A stretch of DNA of 64,000 nt, taken from assembly GCA_030737835.1 (NCBI GenBank), contig CM060849.1, positions 9,818,268 through 9,882,267 of the forward strand, written 5' to 3'. The first letter of the stretch is position 1, and each line of letters begins with the position of its first letter. The translations under genes and the position numbers were made by a program. The notes below the pieces were generated by a model. That model saw only the letters and a program-made list of their open reading frames with translations, made no database searches and had not been told where the DNA came from. Below, one piece after another: positions 1 to 10,015 of the stretch. Source of the stretch: Acorus gramineus. Taxonomy: Eukaryota; Streptophyta; Magnoliopsida; Acorales; Acoraceae.

Positions 1-1892
1 TAATAATTATTTAGTATAAAAAAAAAAATTATAAATATATACATAAAATATTACATGCTTTAGAGTAAAAATAAAAATAAAAATAATTACTTAATATAAA
101 ATATAAAATTATAAGTATATACATAAAATAAGTATTTAATATAAAACATAAGATCATCTGGTTGTGAAACAGATAGAACCTGGGGGCTGTTATTTAAATA
201 CCCTATAAAAAGACAAAATTAACTGCATGTTTTCATGGACCTGATTATAACTATGAGGAACCTCCTTATAACAAATATAGGGGTCTGGTTGTAAAACTAT
301 TGGAATTTGGCGGCCGATTTGCAAATACAGCAGAAAAGGACAAATATTGGGTTAATTTTGTAAAAATTATAGAATCAGGGGTTCTATATGAAAAATGTCT
401 GTTTGTCCTCAATCAGCAGGAACCTGATTATAAATATCAAGAACCTGAGGACCGATATGCAAATAGCCCAGCAGGTCGACATCTTGCCTGCTGTCCCGCT
501 TCATATATAGCATAGATAACAGAATAAAAAGAAAATTTAACAACATTTACAATTATCTTTAGCCTCCATTTAGAATGGGAATATGATATATTCTGACATA
601 AGTGAGTGTAAATAAAGATAAAGTGATTTTGTGTTTAGTTGTATTTTGAATTATTCTCGTTGGTAAACATAAGAATAAATGTTTTGTTGTTTGGGTAAAA
701 TGTGAATAAAGTATAAATAAGGATTTATAAAATGTGAAAAAATAATGATAGTTGATTTGACATGTGATTTATAAGAGGTGATGACTGTTCATTTGACAGT
801 AGGCCCATATATTCTTTGGGTGGAATAATCTATGATAACTTTAATTTCAGGGGTTGGTTGGAATCCATATACCACTTTATACTAGTTTATTCTGCATAAG
901 ATATTCCAGGATATATCAGGCAAACAAACAGGTTAAAACAGCTATTTCAGTCAATAACAAGTTATTCGAGGGCTTATTCCAGTTCCAAACAGGGGCTTAG
1001 TGTATTTTTTACCCAAAAAAAACTGTAATGGATCAAGTGATAAGGAAATGGGCCAATGTCCCTGCGAATGGGTTTAAGCAATTGGGCTTATATTTTATTA
1101 AAGAGCATTGATACACGCAGTCCTTTTTGCAGCTCGTTTTGCAACCCCATACATTATGATAACGTAGTATATACTGTGCTATCATAGTATATAACCCGAT
1201 TTTTTTTTCATTTTTTCATTATGAAAAAAAATACACTAATGTATCTTATTATATACATCATTTCATATAACAGCATACACTTCAAAAGGTGAGTGTATGA
1301 TTTAAAAAGAAAAAGAAAAGCGGGATGGACTGCAATTGAGGCTGCAATGGGGGCTGTGTGTATCTTTTTCCTTCATTAAAATGACACATGCAGCCCCATT
1401 ACAGCCCACATTTGTAGTCTACACAGTTTTGTTTTTGTTAAAAAACATCATGCACTGTCTCGTTGAAGTACAAACAATTATATAAAATTATGTATATACT
1501 GAGATATAATAATGTATTTGTTTTCACTTTGAAAGAAAAATGTTAGTCCATATATGATAATACAGTACATGTTATTCTATCATAATGTACATGGCTGTAA
1601 AATGGACTTGGTGTATCAGCACTCTATATTTTACAAGACATTTAAACCATGTGAAATGATGTATTCTCTGTTTCAAAATCTTAGGAATATGTCACAATAA
1701 TTGAGAAGTCCTCTTTCCATATTTGCAAAAACTTTTGATTTCAAAGTAATTTGATTAGTTATCTTTTCCATACACGTGGAAATTCTATGTTGACTTTTTG
1801 CGTACTGAAATAGTTTTGCAAATCTTAATATAAAGAAAGCATACTACTAATTAATTAAATGTCTCAAAATCAACCGTTCTATATTCTACTTG
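1..1892 (-). repeat. Displaced downstream segment of a duplicated dirigent locus (reversed)
   Basis: Read on the minus strand from 1892 to about 150, this follows 8168-9230, the sequence downstream of the intact dirigent gene. It shares the motif near the array end, the stretch around 1840-1880 with TTAATTAATTAAATGTCTCA, and the distal part near 150-520. About 640 bases (745-1395) are present here and absent from the 8.7 kb copy. The 150-520 part consists of degenerate units of roughly 140 bases, marked by 'GGGACCTGATTATAAATAT' and 'AGAACCTGGGGGC', also found at 8930-9300 and 15130-15650. I see no gene; the 71-codon frame at 300-515 lies inside these units. Confidence 0.75.
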
Positions 1893-3586
1893 CACTACCG
1901 AAAATGTTATCTATTGTGGCGGTTTAAAACCGTCCCCATAACTCCAAAACCGCCGCAATATGGATTTCTGACGGTCAGAAATCCGCTTGTGTTATAGGGG
2001 TCGTATTAAGTTTTTGGAAGCGGTCTTGTAATTATTAGCGACGGTTGATGTTGCGATGGTTCTCCGAACAAGTGGCTTCCCATTAAATGTTGATCTTCTA
2101 CCATGAAAACTAGCCTATTATTTTTGTGCGCGTGATTTTTTATTTTTGCTATAATTTTGCAATTGTCATTAAATGTTATTCACCTTAACCTTCCACCATT
2201 CATCAATTTAAATCAATACAACAAAAATTAATTTTAATAATATTTTATTATTAAAAACACAATTGAATAAGAAAAGACATTTCATAGATTAGATAAAACC
2301 CAATCCAAGTCTTATAAACAAAGAAACTTAATTAAAGGATTGTATCATGCAAAAAAGAAAATAAAATGATTGCATCTTAGCTTACTGAATAAATTACAAA
2401 TCTAAGCATCTACTGTCGATCGAAACATGAAAATAAATCAGTTAGGCACTAGAATTGAGAAAGCTGATTAATTCGTACTTGCATTTGTTTCATCTTCTCT
2501 TCCCTTTGTTGATCTCGTTCCTGCATTTGTTGTATTCTTTCTAGCATTTGTTGCATTTGTTGTGCATACTCCTCATTTATTATTCAAATTTGTTGTGTAT
2601 GAGCGCGCCCATGTCCTTGTTCTCTCTCCCCTGCAAAGTACTGCTAATCCACGAACCCTCCCATTATGTTCGGCTCCAATCACTACAGTATATATAAATT
2701 AAAATACAATAAAAAAAACTAAAATATGAGGATAATAACTATAAATTAATCATATGTACTGAGTCATAATATGACATAGAATACAAATAGGATACATCCA
2801 AACATAGAATATATTTTCACTGTTTATATTCTAAATCTCTGCATCTAAAATTCCACCAAAAAAAAATCCATGCATTTGACTTATGCATCTGAAAATTTAT
2901 TTAATATCCTTGTATTGATGTTAATCAATTTTTTTTATATTAATATCTAGAAAAATAATATAAATCTGATAGGTTTGTTTCTCTATTTTTTTATTCCTTT
3001 TTACATGATTAATTGAAAACCGCCTACCATAAAATTGGTGTGCCCACACAAGACCAAACATTAACAGGCAAATGAAAATTATACATAACAGCAACAATAA
3101 ACTTTCAAAAATTGAATCTTTACCCTTACTTTATCATCATCCCCTGTTTTAAAAATGCAAAGGCATTTCTATTAAGGACCTTAAAAACAAATTCACATAA
3201 AATGTGTTAAAAATGTCATCAACACAAAATTGATTGGAACCCTAACTTTTCAAATACAAAAAACAAAAAATGTATATGAAGGTGGTTTCTAAAATCCTTA
3301 GTAACATAAACAAATTAGGGTGTTTTTTTGGCGCCATCATTCCCTCTTAAAATTTTGTTACATTTTCCACAATCCCTCCTAAAATTTTGTTGCATTTTTC
3401 AAAACGTGACAATAACATATATGGGAGTGGTTTTTTCAAAATCACAGCAACATGTTAGCTATAAATTTGTCACCCACAATTAAAGAGCCATTTTGATGGA
3501 AATCAATGGGACAAGATATATATAGTGGTGTTTATAAAAAAACGCAGCAATTAAAAATGTCCCTATAACACCATTTTCTTGTAGTG
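1893..3586 (-). mobile_element. CACTA (En/Spm) non-autonomous element 1
   Basis: Both ends carry the CACTA signature: CACTACCG at 1893 and, in reverse, CACTACAAGAAAATGG at 3586. The whole unit is matched end to end by the element at 10016-11763 in the opposite orientation. Subterminal sequence near 1910-2060 is rich in 'AAACCGCC'-type words, as in other CACTA ends. No full transposase remains, only a C-terminal relic. The three flanking bases do not match each other (TTG left, TTA right), but each matches a flank of the partner element, which points to recombination between the two copies. Confidence 0.85.
2449..2700 (-). pseudogene. Relic of En/Spm-type transposase C-terminus (in CACTA element 1)
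   Basis: The minus strand encodes a glutamine- and methionine-rich coiled coil ending at a TAG at 2451-2449, preceded in another frame by a short block reading roughly IGAEHNGRVRG. The same arrangement is seen at 10922-11159. A Gln/Met-rich coiled coil after a GRVRG-type block is typical of the plant Ptta/En/Spm transposase C-terminus. The frame is shifted and no catalytic region is present, so this is a dead remnant left in a deletion derivative. Confidence 0.6.
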
Positions 3587-3803
3587 TTACATGCGCAACA
3601 CAAAGTGACCTTTTGCAATGACATTAATTTCATTACAAAAGGTCACCTTTTGTTGTGAAATTACATTTTCACAGCAAAAGGTTTTCTCATATAAGTCATC
3701 CGCAATGATAATAGCAACGAAATTATTTCGTAGAAAAAATCTTTTGCTATGATAGGTTTTTGCTATGAAATAATTAACAGCTAAAGCCAATATTTCTTAT
3801 AGT
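3587..3803 (-). mobile_element. Terminal piece of a second CACTA element (B)
   Basis: The minus strand begins at 3803 with CACTATAAGAAATATTGG, a standard CACTA terminus. It then runs into subterminal words of the type 'TTTTGCAATGAAATTA' and 'GCAAAAGGTCAC'. The same subterminal words continue at 11764-12080. Joining the two halves at the TAA trinucleotides beside CACTA elements 1 and 2 restores the repeat period. Element B therefore appears to have been split by insertion of the other CACTA element and then by the inversion. Confidence 0.65.
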
Positions 3804-3839
3804 GACCATTTTGAGTCATCGAGACTTCAGAAAAGGAAA

Positions 3840-4140
3840 ATGATATGTCTCCCATATGCAATTTACATCAATATATATTAGTATATTTTTTTGTGAAAAG
3901 TGAAAAAATTAAGTACTATACAAATTGTGATAGAGTTTATACCTTGTGATAACACAAACTATGCTATCACATTGTGGTATGCGCTATTGAATATATGAGC
4001 TCTATCACAATGTATAGTACTGCAATATTTTCATTTCACAAAAAATATACTAATATATCTCAGTGTATACTTTAATTCGTATTACTATATGTATTTTAAT
4101 AGATAGGTATATATTATTATTATAATGTATGAGGTTTCGG
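3840..4140. repeat. Copy of an interspersed AT-rich repeat
   Basis: This stretch contains words such as 'ACTAATATATCTCAGTGTATAC' in broken form and 'GTGATAGCAT', which recur near 1120-1270, 1490-1640, 8450-8620, 16540-16720, 17330-17560, 24220-24690 and 56110-56268. It looks like a small non-autonomous transposon family. I could not fix its ends or a target-site duplication. No gene is seen between 3804 and 4179. Confidence 0.5.
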
Positions 4141-4179
4141 ACAGAGCTACAAAATGATTGTGGCTCTTAAAAAAATAAA

Positions 4180-4654
4180 GGGAAAATTAATTAGGGTTCT
4201 ATGTGGTCACCCATCTATTATTTTTAGATCTCTGGATTTTTTCAAGTTATTTTTTGGTTCCTAAGGCGGTGAAAAAATATCTTTAGGTCCCTTTAGCCGG
4301 ATGTTGTTCAAAAATACCGAAAATGCCCCCCGCCCAATTATTCTAGTACACTGTTAATACTCTCGAGTACATTGTTAACCTTCGCATAAAATGCCCCTCA
4401 CTCAATTATTTCATTACACTGTAAACACTCCGCACTACATTTTTAAGTATCTATTACACTGTTTGTACTCCCCAATACATTGTTAACATTCGCATAATTG
4501 GGCGGGGGTATTTTTAGTATTTTTGAACAACATCCGGTTGGGGGGACCTAAAGATAATTTTTCAACGTCTTAGGGATCTAAAAAAAACTTAAAAATTTTC
4601 AAAGACCTAAAAATAATAGATGGATGATTAAAGGAGCGCCTAATTAAGTTTCCC
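4180..4654. mobile_element. Foldback MITE with 9-bp target duplication (Mutator type)
   Basis: The element opens GGGAAAATTAATTAGG and closes CCTAATTAAGTTTCCC. The two halves are inverted copies over roughly 180 bases each, including the shared words ATCTATTATTTTTAG and CCGGATGTTGTTCAAAAATA. It is flanked by perfect 9-base direct repeats AAAAATAAA at 4171-4179 and 4655-4663. A 9-bp duplication with long terminal inverted repeats is the hallmark of Mutator-like elements. There is no coding capacity. Confidence 0.85.
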
Positions 4655-4737
4655 AAAAATAAAAGGACGGCCCTATTTTTTTTTTATTTAAGCGCAACCA
4701 TTGGTGTTGGTGTAGCGTGACTTGCATGGTTTAAATG

Positions 4738-5248
4738 TTGGTCTGTCAACGAGTCGGGTCGGGGACCCATTCGAGCGTCAGGTCCTTCTGATCTGGTCCA
4801 TATCAGATCTTGGGTCCGGTTAACCCATTAACAAATCTAAGCAAGACAAAAAGAGGTCGAAGAACTTCTTAAGGGCCTACAATGGCCTTTGTTTTTTTTA
4901 ATAGAGTTTAGTATAATATAAATAGTTTTTCACTATTTTAATTTTTTAATGTTTTATGATGGAACATTTGAAATACGATTTGGATCATTATACTTTGTTG
5001 TAAAAATATTTTAAATGCTTAAAATTTTAAATAATTATTCAATATTTAGTTATAAATGTTGAGTTGGATCATAAATAAAAAAAATCACATGGTATTTGGG
5101 TTGGGTCAATCGGGTCCAACAGATTCATAGGATCAGGTCGGGATGGATCTGGACGTGACCCGTTTTGATTGTTAGGTCATTCGAGTCGAGTATTTATGCA
5201 TTTTATCGGATCTGCTTCGGGTTGACATGCGACTCATTAACAGGCCTA
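4738..5248. mobile_element. hAT-type non-autonomous element, TSD TTTAAATG
   Basis: The ends are TTGGTCTGTCAACGAGTCG and, reversed, TAGGCCTGTTAATGAGTCG. Perfect 8-base repeats TTTAAATG flank it at 4730-4737 and 5249-5256. The interior is rich in 'GGGTCGGG/CCCGACC' words, as in a common class of plant hAT-like repeats. The paralogous segment at 14510-14550, read in reverse, runs straight through the site without the element, which proves both the insertion and its boundaries. Confidence 0.85.
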
Positions 5249-5496
5249 TTTAAATGGGCTAAAAAGATTATGAGGTTTTTTTTTATTATTATTATTATTT
5301 ATAAATGAAATAATAGATCCACCAAAATTCTCAACTATAGTATATTTATGATAAATGAAACTAAAAAAATATATATTCCTTTGCTTGGTAAAGAAAAATA
5401 ATATTATTATTTTCATCCTCGATGGACAATTACTCTACCATAGGTTTTAGCCAAGTCTCTAACCCGACCTACATAAAACCATCCAATATAATTTAA

Positions 5497-6031
5497 GGGA
5501 AAAATCTAAATAACCGCTTATAAATTGCTTGAAATCTATATAACCCCCTAATTTTTTCTAAAGTTCATATAACCCCTTGAAAACATCTATGTTAATCTAA
5601 ATAACCCGTGAGTTAACTTCCGTTGAGAGATGGAGAATATTTTACGAATATTCCATTTGTTTAATCCTGAGTGAAAGCACAATATATCAAAACTCCTCTA
5701 CAATTTGTTAAAAATGCGGAGTAATCTCTGTAAATAATGATTTTACCTCTCCAAATAAATTATAAAATTCTATCCAGAGGAGTAAAATAATTATTATAGA
5801 GGATTTTTTGTATTTTTAACACATTTTAGGGGTTTTTAGATATAATATGTTTTCATCCAGGGTTAATCAAACAACATACTCACAAAATAATTCTAATATG
5901 TTAACAAAAAATTAACTCACGGGACTATTTGGATTTACATAAGTGTTTTCAAAGGGTAATATGAATTTCAAGAAAAGTCAGAGAGTTATATGAATTTCAT
6001 ATAGTTACATGAGATAATATGGATTTTTTCC
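5497..6031. mobile_element. Foldback MITE family A, copy 1 (Mutator type, 9-bp TSD)
   Basis: The ends are GGGAAAAATC and GATTTTTTCC, with inverted repeats of about 120 bases built from 'CTATATAACCCCCTAATTTT' and 'AACATCTATGTTAATCTAAATAACCC'-like words. Perfect 9-base direct repeats ATAATTTAA lie at 5488-5496 and 6032-6040. A second copy is at 23599-24141. The paralogous segment around 13190 lacks the element. No protein is encoded. Confidence 0.88.
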
Positions 6032-6040
6032 ATAATTTAA

Positions 6041-7124
6041 TTTGTTCGCATCCATATATAGAAAATATTTATGCAAGAATATAATGCAGTGAAAAACTAA
6101 ATAAAGATCCAACAAGTATTGAGATCCTTCAACAAACTCACAATTTTCAAGCGAGAAATAAAACTAAAAAATATATTAATCAAATGATGAAAACCCTATT
6201 TCCTTTGCTTTATTTTGATGTATTTCTATCTACTCCTCTCACCACCCATTCAGTCATTGTCACTACATTATACTGAATGATAATGTCTACTTTTTGAAAA
6301 GAAAAAAAAAAGATGAAAACCCTAGATTACAAGTCTCCCTATTATACTAATAAAATTGACTAAAAATAGTTAAAACGGAAATTTGTTATAATTAAATCTA
6401 GGGGATCCTAGGAGATTCTCAGAATTGATAGAAATTAAATCCGAGTTGTTATGATAAAGATACTCAAAATCTAAAAAGTTACTAAAAATAGAAAAAAATA
6501 AAAAAATTAAGCACGCGTTGTAGCATAGCGACAACTTTTAAAGATCTCCTTGATATTTACCTCCAGTAAAAATTTCATGCAATTTCGAGTTCGGGGCACT
6601 TTATTTTTATTAGCCAATTTTTCTGTAAATATTTGAAAATTTCAAAATGGATCTTTTTTAGTTCATCGCTCCAGAAGCACATCTCCATCACCAGCGAGGT
6701 GAAGAGGAAACAATTGAAAGACGCGAAGAAGATGAAAATGTATAGGATATATTAATTTGAGTAACTGATGAGGGTTGGGGAAGTTGAAGCATCGGTTGCT
6801 GAAAAGTTTTCCATAACAATGAATAATTTATTAGTGAATACAATAATGAGAACAATCAAACTCAAATCACCAATAACGATTGCAATCTCCAATTATAACT
6901 TAAGTAAACTAATAAAAAGTCCAATAAGAGAAAGCGCAGCCTCAACCCCAAAGTGTTGGGCAATCAGCATCCATTAGTTATTGCTATTCGTTCAAAAGTC
7001 TCCCCTCAGACCTTTTCCTCCCATACTTAACGCATTTCATGACATGATCGATCGAGATCCAATCAAACATTAAATATTTCATTATGTTTGAATAATAATT
7101 TACTAATGGAGGAATCCATACACG

Positions 7125-7157
<33 letters not shown>

Positions 7158-7252
7158 TCGATGAGATATAAATTTTACTTCTTGTTTCATTTACATACAA
7201 AGTATATGCTCCAATCACATAAAATATACACTTTTTACATAACATTATATAG
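6041..7252. other. Upstream region of dirigent gene 1, duplicated elsewhere
   Basis: No gene is seen. Bases 6760-7110 are repeated in inverted orientation at 12490-12830 and, more diverged, at 21860-22110. The conserved word around the site is CATGACATGATCG / CATTATGTTTGA. A dinucleotide run (AC then AT) occupies about 7123-7158. The short reading frame at 6768-6977 lies inside this duplicated non-coding segment and is not conserved as a protein. Confidence 0.6.
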
Positions 7253-7260
7253 TATAAATA
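7253..7260 (+). promoter_or_regulatory. Candidate TATA box of dirigent gene 1
   Basis: TATAAATA lies 58 bases before the ATG at 7318. This allows a short leader of about 25-30 bases, which is normal for dirigent genes. The call rests on motif and spacing only; the surroundings are AT-rich. Confidence 0.5.
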
Positions 7261-7317
7261 TAAACCAATACACACCAAAAAGGAATTCCAAACCATAACA
7301 AGTCCTTCCAAGTTCCA

Positions 7318-7869
7318 ATGGGTGCCTCAACCACTTCCAATCCCCTCTCCATCTCCATCCTCCTCCTCATCACCATCCTCGCCGCCACCGCCACCGCCAC
7401 CGCATTCAAACTCGGCAAAGAGAAAACCACCCACCTCCACTTCTACTTCCATGACATCGTCACCGGCCCCGACCCAACCACAGTACGCGTGGCGGCCGCC
7501 AACTCCAGCGACAACTCGGCCACCTTCTTCGGCACGGTGGTCATGATCGACGACCCCTTGACGGCAGGGCCCGACATACGTTCAAAACTCATCGGGCGGG
7601 CGGAGGGGCTCTACGGCTTCGCATCCAAGGAGGAGGTGGCGCTGGGGATGACCTTCAACTTTGTATTTTTGGAGGGAGAGTTTGAAGGGAGCACGCTCGC
7701 CGTGTTGGGGAGGAACACCATCTTGAAGAACCCGAGGGAGATGGCGGTGGTCGGAGGGACGGGTGCCTTCCGGTTCGCGAGGGGGTTCACGCGCGCCAAG
7801 ACGTACTCGTTTGACCTCGTCTCCGGGAACGCCGTCGTCGAGTACGACGTGTTCGTTGTTCATCATTAA
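7318..7869 (+). CDS. Dirigent protein (intronless, intact)
   Basis: This encodes a 183-residue secreted dirigent protein, the plant cell-wall family that steers stereoselective coupling of phenoxy radicals in lignan or lignin metabolism. Its own substrate cannot be told from sequence. A signal peptide covers residues 1-29, with a hydrophobic run SISILLLITILAATATATA. The family blocks follow in order: THLHFYFHDIVTGPDPT near residue 38, DDPLTAGPD near 76, GRAEGLYGFAS near 91, FEGSTLAVLGRN near 123, and the C-terminal VVGGTGAFRFARGF near 143 ending in YDVFVVHH. The length is typical and there is no intron. The coding part is much more GC-rich than its surroundings. It is the only complete gene body in a multiply duplicated locus, and it appears to have been flipped by an inversion between CACTA elements. 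I chose the first ATG because it gives the signal peptide and follows a TATA box. Confidence 0.95.
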   Translation: MGASTTSNPLSISILLLITILAATATATAFKLGKEKTTHLHFYFHDIVTGPDPTTVRVAAANSSDNSATFFGTVVMIDDPLTAGPDIRSKLIGRAEGLYGFASKEEVALGMTFNFVFLEGEFEGSTLAVLGRNTILKNPREMAVVGGTGAFRFARGFTRAKTYSFDLVSGNAVVEYDVFVVHH

Positions 7870-9420
7870 ACTGAGTCATAGAAATTTTATAAGACAACCA
7901 ATGAGAAAAAATCAAGTGTGCGTGCGCACGCACATGCATGCATGCATGTAAGAGAGGTTGTCGTCATATATGTTTCGGTTGTACGTGATTCAATAACACT
8001 GTTTTTGTTTTCATGTTTGATTGTTTGATCATGCATGACAATTCCCCTCTACATATCAACATATTAATGTTCACGCGCCCTACCATTAGTGTGTTATGCT
8101 CTATTCCAAATATTCTCCAAAGGGCCAATTCGAGATGGGAGAGGTGAGCATCTGAGAATTAGAGTTGCTAGTAGAATATGTATATAGAACGGTTGACTTT
8201 GAGACATTTAATTAATTAGTAGTATGCTTTCTTTACAGTAATATTTGTCTGTAATTCGAAGGAGTTGTTAGATGCAATACTATTTTAGGATACAAAAAGT
8301 CAATAGAGAATTATTGTGACATATTCCCGCAAATATGGAAAGAGGACTTCTCAATTATTGTGACATGTTCCCAAGATTTTGAAACAGAATATACATCATT
8401 TCACATAGTTTAAATGTCTTGTAAAATATAGAGTGCTAATACATTAAGTCCATTTTGTAGTCCTGTACACTATAATAGAATAACATATACTGTATTATCA
8501 TAGTATATGGAGTTTTATCGTATATGGACTATTTTTTTTTTTTTCAATGTGAAAAAAAAATACACTACTATATCTCAGTATATACATAATTTTATATAAT
8601 TGTATGCACTTCAACGGGATAGTGCATGATTTTTTTAACAAAAAAAAAAAATTGCGTAGACTGCAAATGTGGGCTGCAATCCTTATCCATACTTTATTCA
8701 CATTTTACTCAAACAACAAAACATTTATTCTTACGTTTACCAACAAAAATAATTCAAAACACAACCAAACATAAAATCACTTTATTCTTATTTACCGTCA
8801 TTTATGTCAGAATAAATGTATACCCAAGAATAAATCATATTCCCATTCCAAACGGGGCTAAAGATAGTTGTAAATGTTGTCAAATCTTCTTTTTATTCTT
8901 GTTATCTATGCTATATATATGAAGCGGGACAGTAGGCAGGATTTCGACCTACTGGGCTATTTGCAGATTGGGTCCCAGGTCCTTGATATTTATAATCAGG
9001 TTCTTGTTGGTTGAGGACAAACAGACATTTTTCAAATAGACCCCCAGGTTCTATAAGTTTTATAAAACAAACCCTATACGTGTTATAAACAAGTCCCTCA
9101 TATTTTTAACCAGGTCCCTGATAAAAAAAATAGCTAATTTTATCTTTTCCTGGGCTTTCTGCAGATCCACCCCTAGGTTTTACCAGTTTCACGACTAGAC
9201 CCTATCTGTGTTACAAACAAGTCCCTGATCCACATTCCAATATTTATAATTAGGTCCCTAATCTCAAAACTTGACTTCTCGGACTTCAAATTTCATGAAA
9301 CTTCATCCAATGATTTTTCAGACCATTAAGATACACATAAAATTATAAAATATAAATATTTTAATCACATTAATTGTGTATATTTTCGTCATCAATTCTT
9401 TCATTTCCATTGATGACATA
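7870..9420. other. Downstream region of dirigent gene 1, no gene
   Basis: No coding region is seen. A CATG run is at 7931-7950. Bases 7973-8167 are repeated directly at 9825-10012, and 8168-9230 are repeated in reverse at 150-1892. Bases 8450-8620 hold a copy of the interspersed AT-rich repeat, and 8930-9300 hold degenerate units of about 140 bases. The frames at 8498-8922 are low-complexity and not protein-like. Confidence 0.7.
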
Positions 9421-9778
9421 AGTTGGGGGTATTATGGAAGTACGTAAAGTCCTCTAAGGCCTCCTTTTCATGCTTATTCTTTAACGCATTCTCATACTGT
9501 GCAACAAATTAACTCAAACTTGTTTTTGAAGTAACATAATCCTCAAAATATGCATTCATGCTCTCGCTACGTTGGGTGGTGAACATCTTTGCCCAAAAGA
9601 TATCCTTATTGTAAACATGCACCCAACGTTCTCGGTCCTCGAACAAAGAAGACAACCATGTATTTTATTGAAGACCATATACATCCATCACTTTATCCCA
9701 TCTCTCCTCGAATTCATTTACGGTGAGATAATCATAAACTAGATTCATAAATTGATCTTTGAAAGACTTGTAATTCAT
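9421..9778 (-). pseudogene. FAR1-related / MULE transposase fragment
   Basis: Read on the minus strand, the translation has the middle block of the FAR1/FHY3 (MULE-derived) transposase family. It reads about EFEERWDKVMDVYGL, then LFEDRERWVHVYNKDIFWAKM, then TTQRSESMNAYFEDYV, then FVAQYENAL, in the usual order. The TTQRSESMN motif is diagnostic. Two in-frame TAA codons (after YGLQ and after TSLS) break it, and both the N-terminal and C-terminal parts are missing. It abuts the dirigent fragment at 9781, with 12 bases of shared sequence (ATTCATTTACGG at about 9713 and 9774) near the junction. Confidence 0.85.
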
Positions 9779-9780
9779 TT

Positions 9781-10012
9781 ACGGGTTCACGCGCGCCAAG
9801 ACATACTCGTTTGACCTCGTCTCGGTTGTACGTGATTCAATAACACTGTTTTTGTTTTCATGTTTGATTGTTTGATCATGCATGACAATTCCCCTCTCCA
9901 TACCAACAAATTAATATTCACGTGCCCTACCATTAGTGTTATGTTCTATTCCAAATATTCTCCAATGGGCCAATTCGAGATGGGAGAGGTGAGCATCCGA
10001 GAATTAGAGTTG
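9781..10012 (+). pseudogene. 3' fragment of a duplicated dirigent gene with its downstream region
   Basis: Bases 9781-9824 repeat 7783-7826 of dirigent gene 1 almost exactly (residues around RGFTRAKTYSFDLVS). The copy then jumps, by a deletion of about 145 bases at a short GTCTC/CGG microhomology, to sequence matching 7973-8167. The last coding part with the stop codon is lost, so no protein is made. The segment ends GAGTTG followed by CAA at 10013-10015, directly against CACTA element 2. Confidence 0.85.
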
Positions 10013-10015
10013 CAA

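Noticed and set aside
1893..3803. A single CACTA element from 1893 to 3803
   Set aside because: The internal GTAGTG at 3581-3586 is an exact match to the end of the sister element at 10016, so the true end is 3586 and 3587-3803 belongs to another element.
7582..7866. 94-codon minus-strand frame opposite dirigent gene 1, and frames at 7322-7546 and 7611-7951
   Set aside because: They are shadows of the GC-rich dirigent coding sequence in other frames; none has family motifs.
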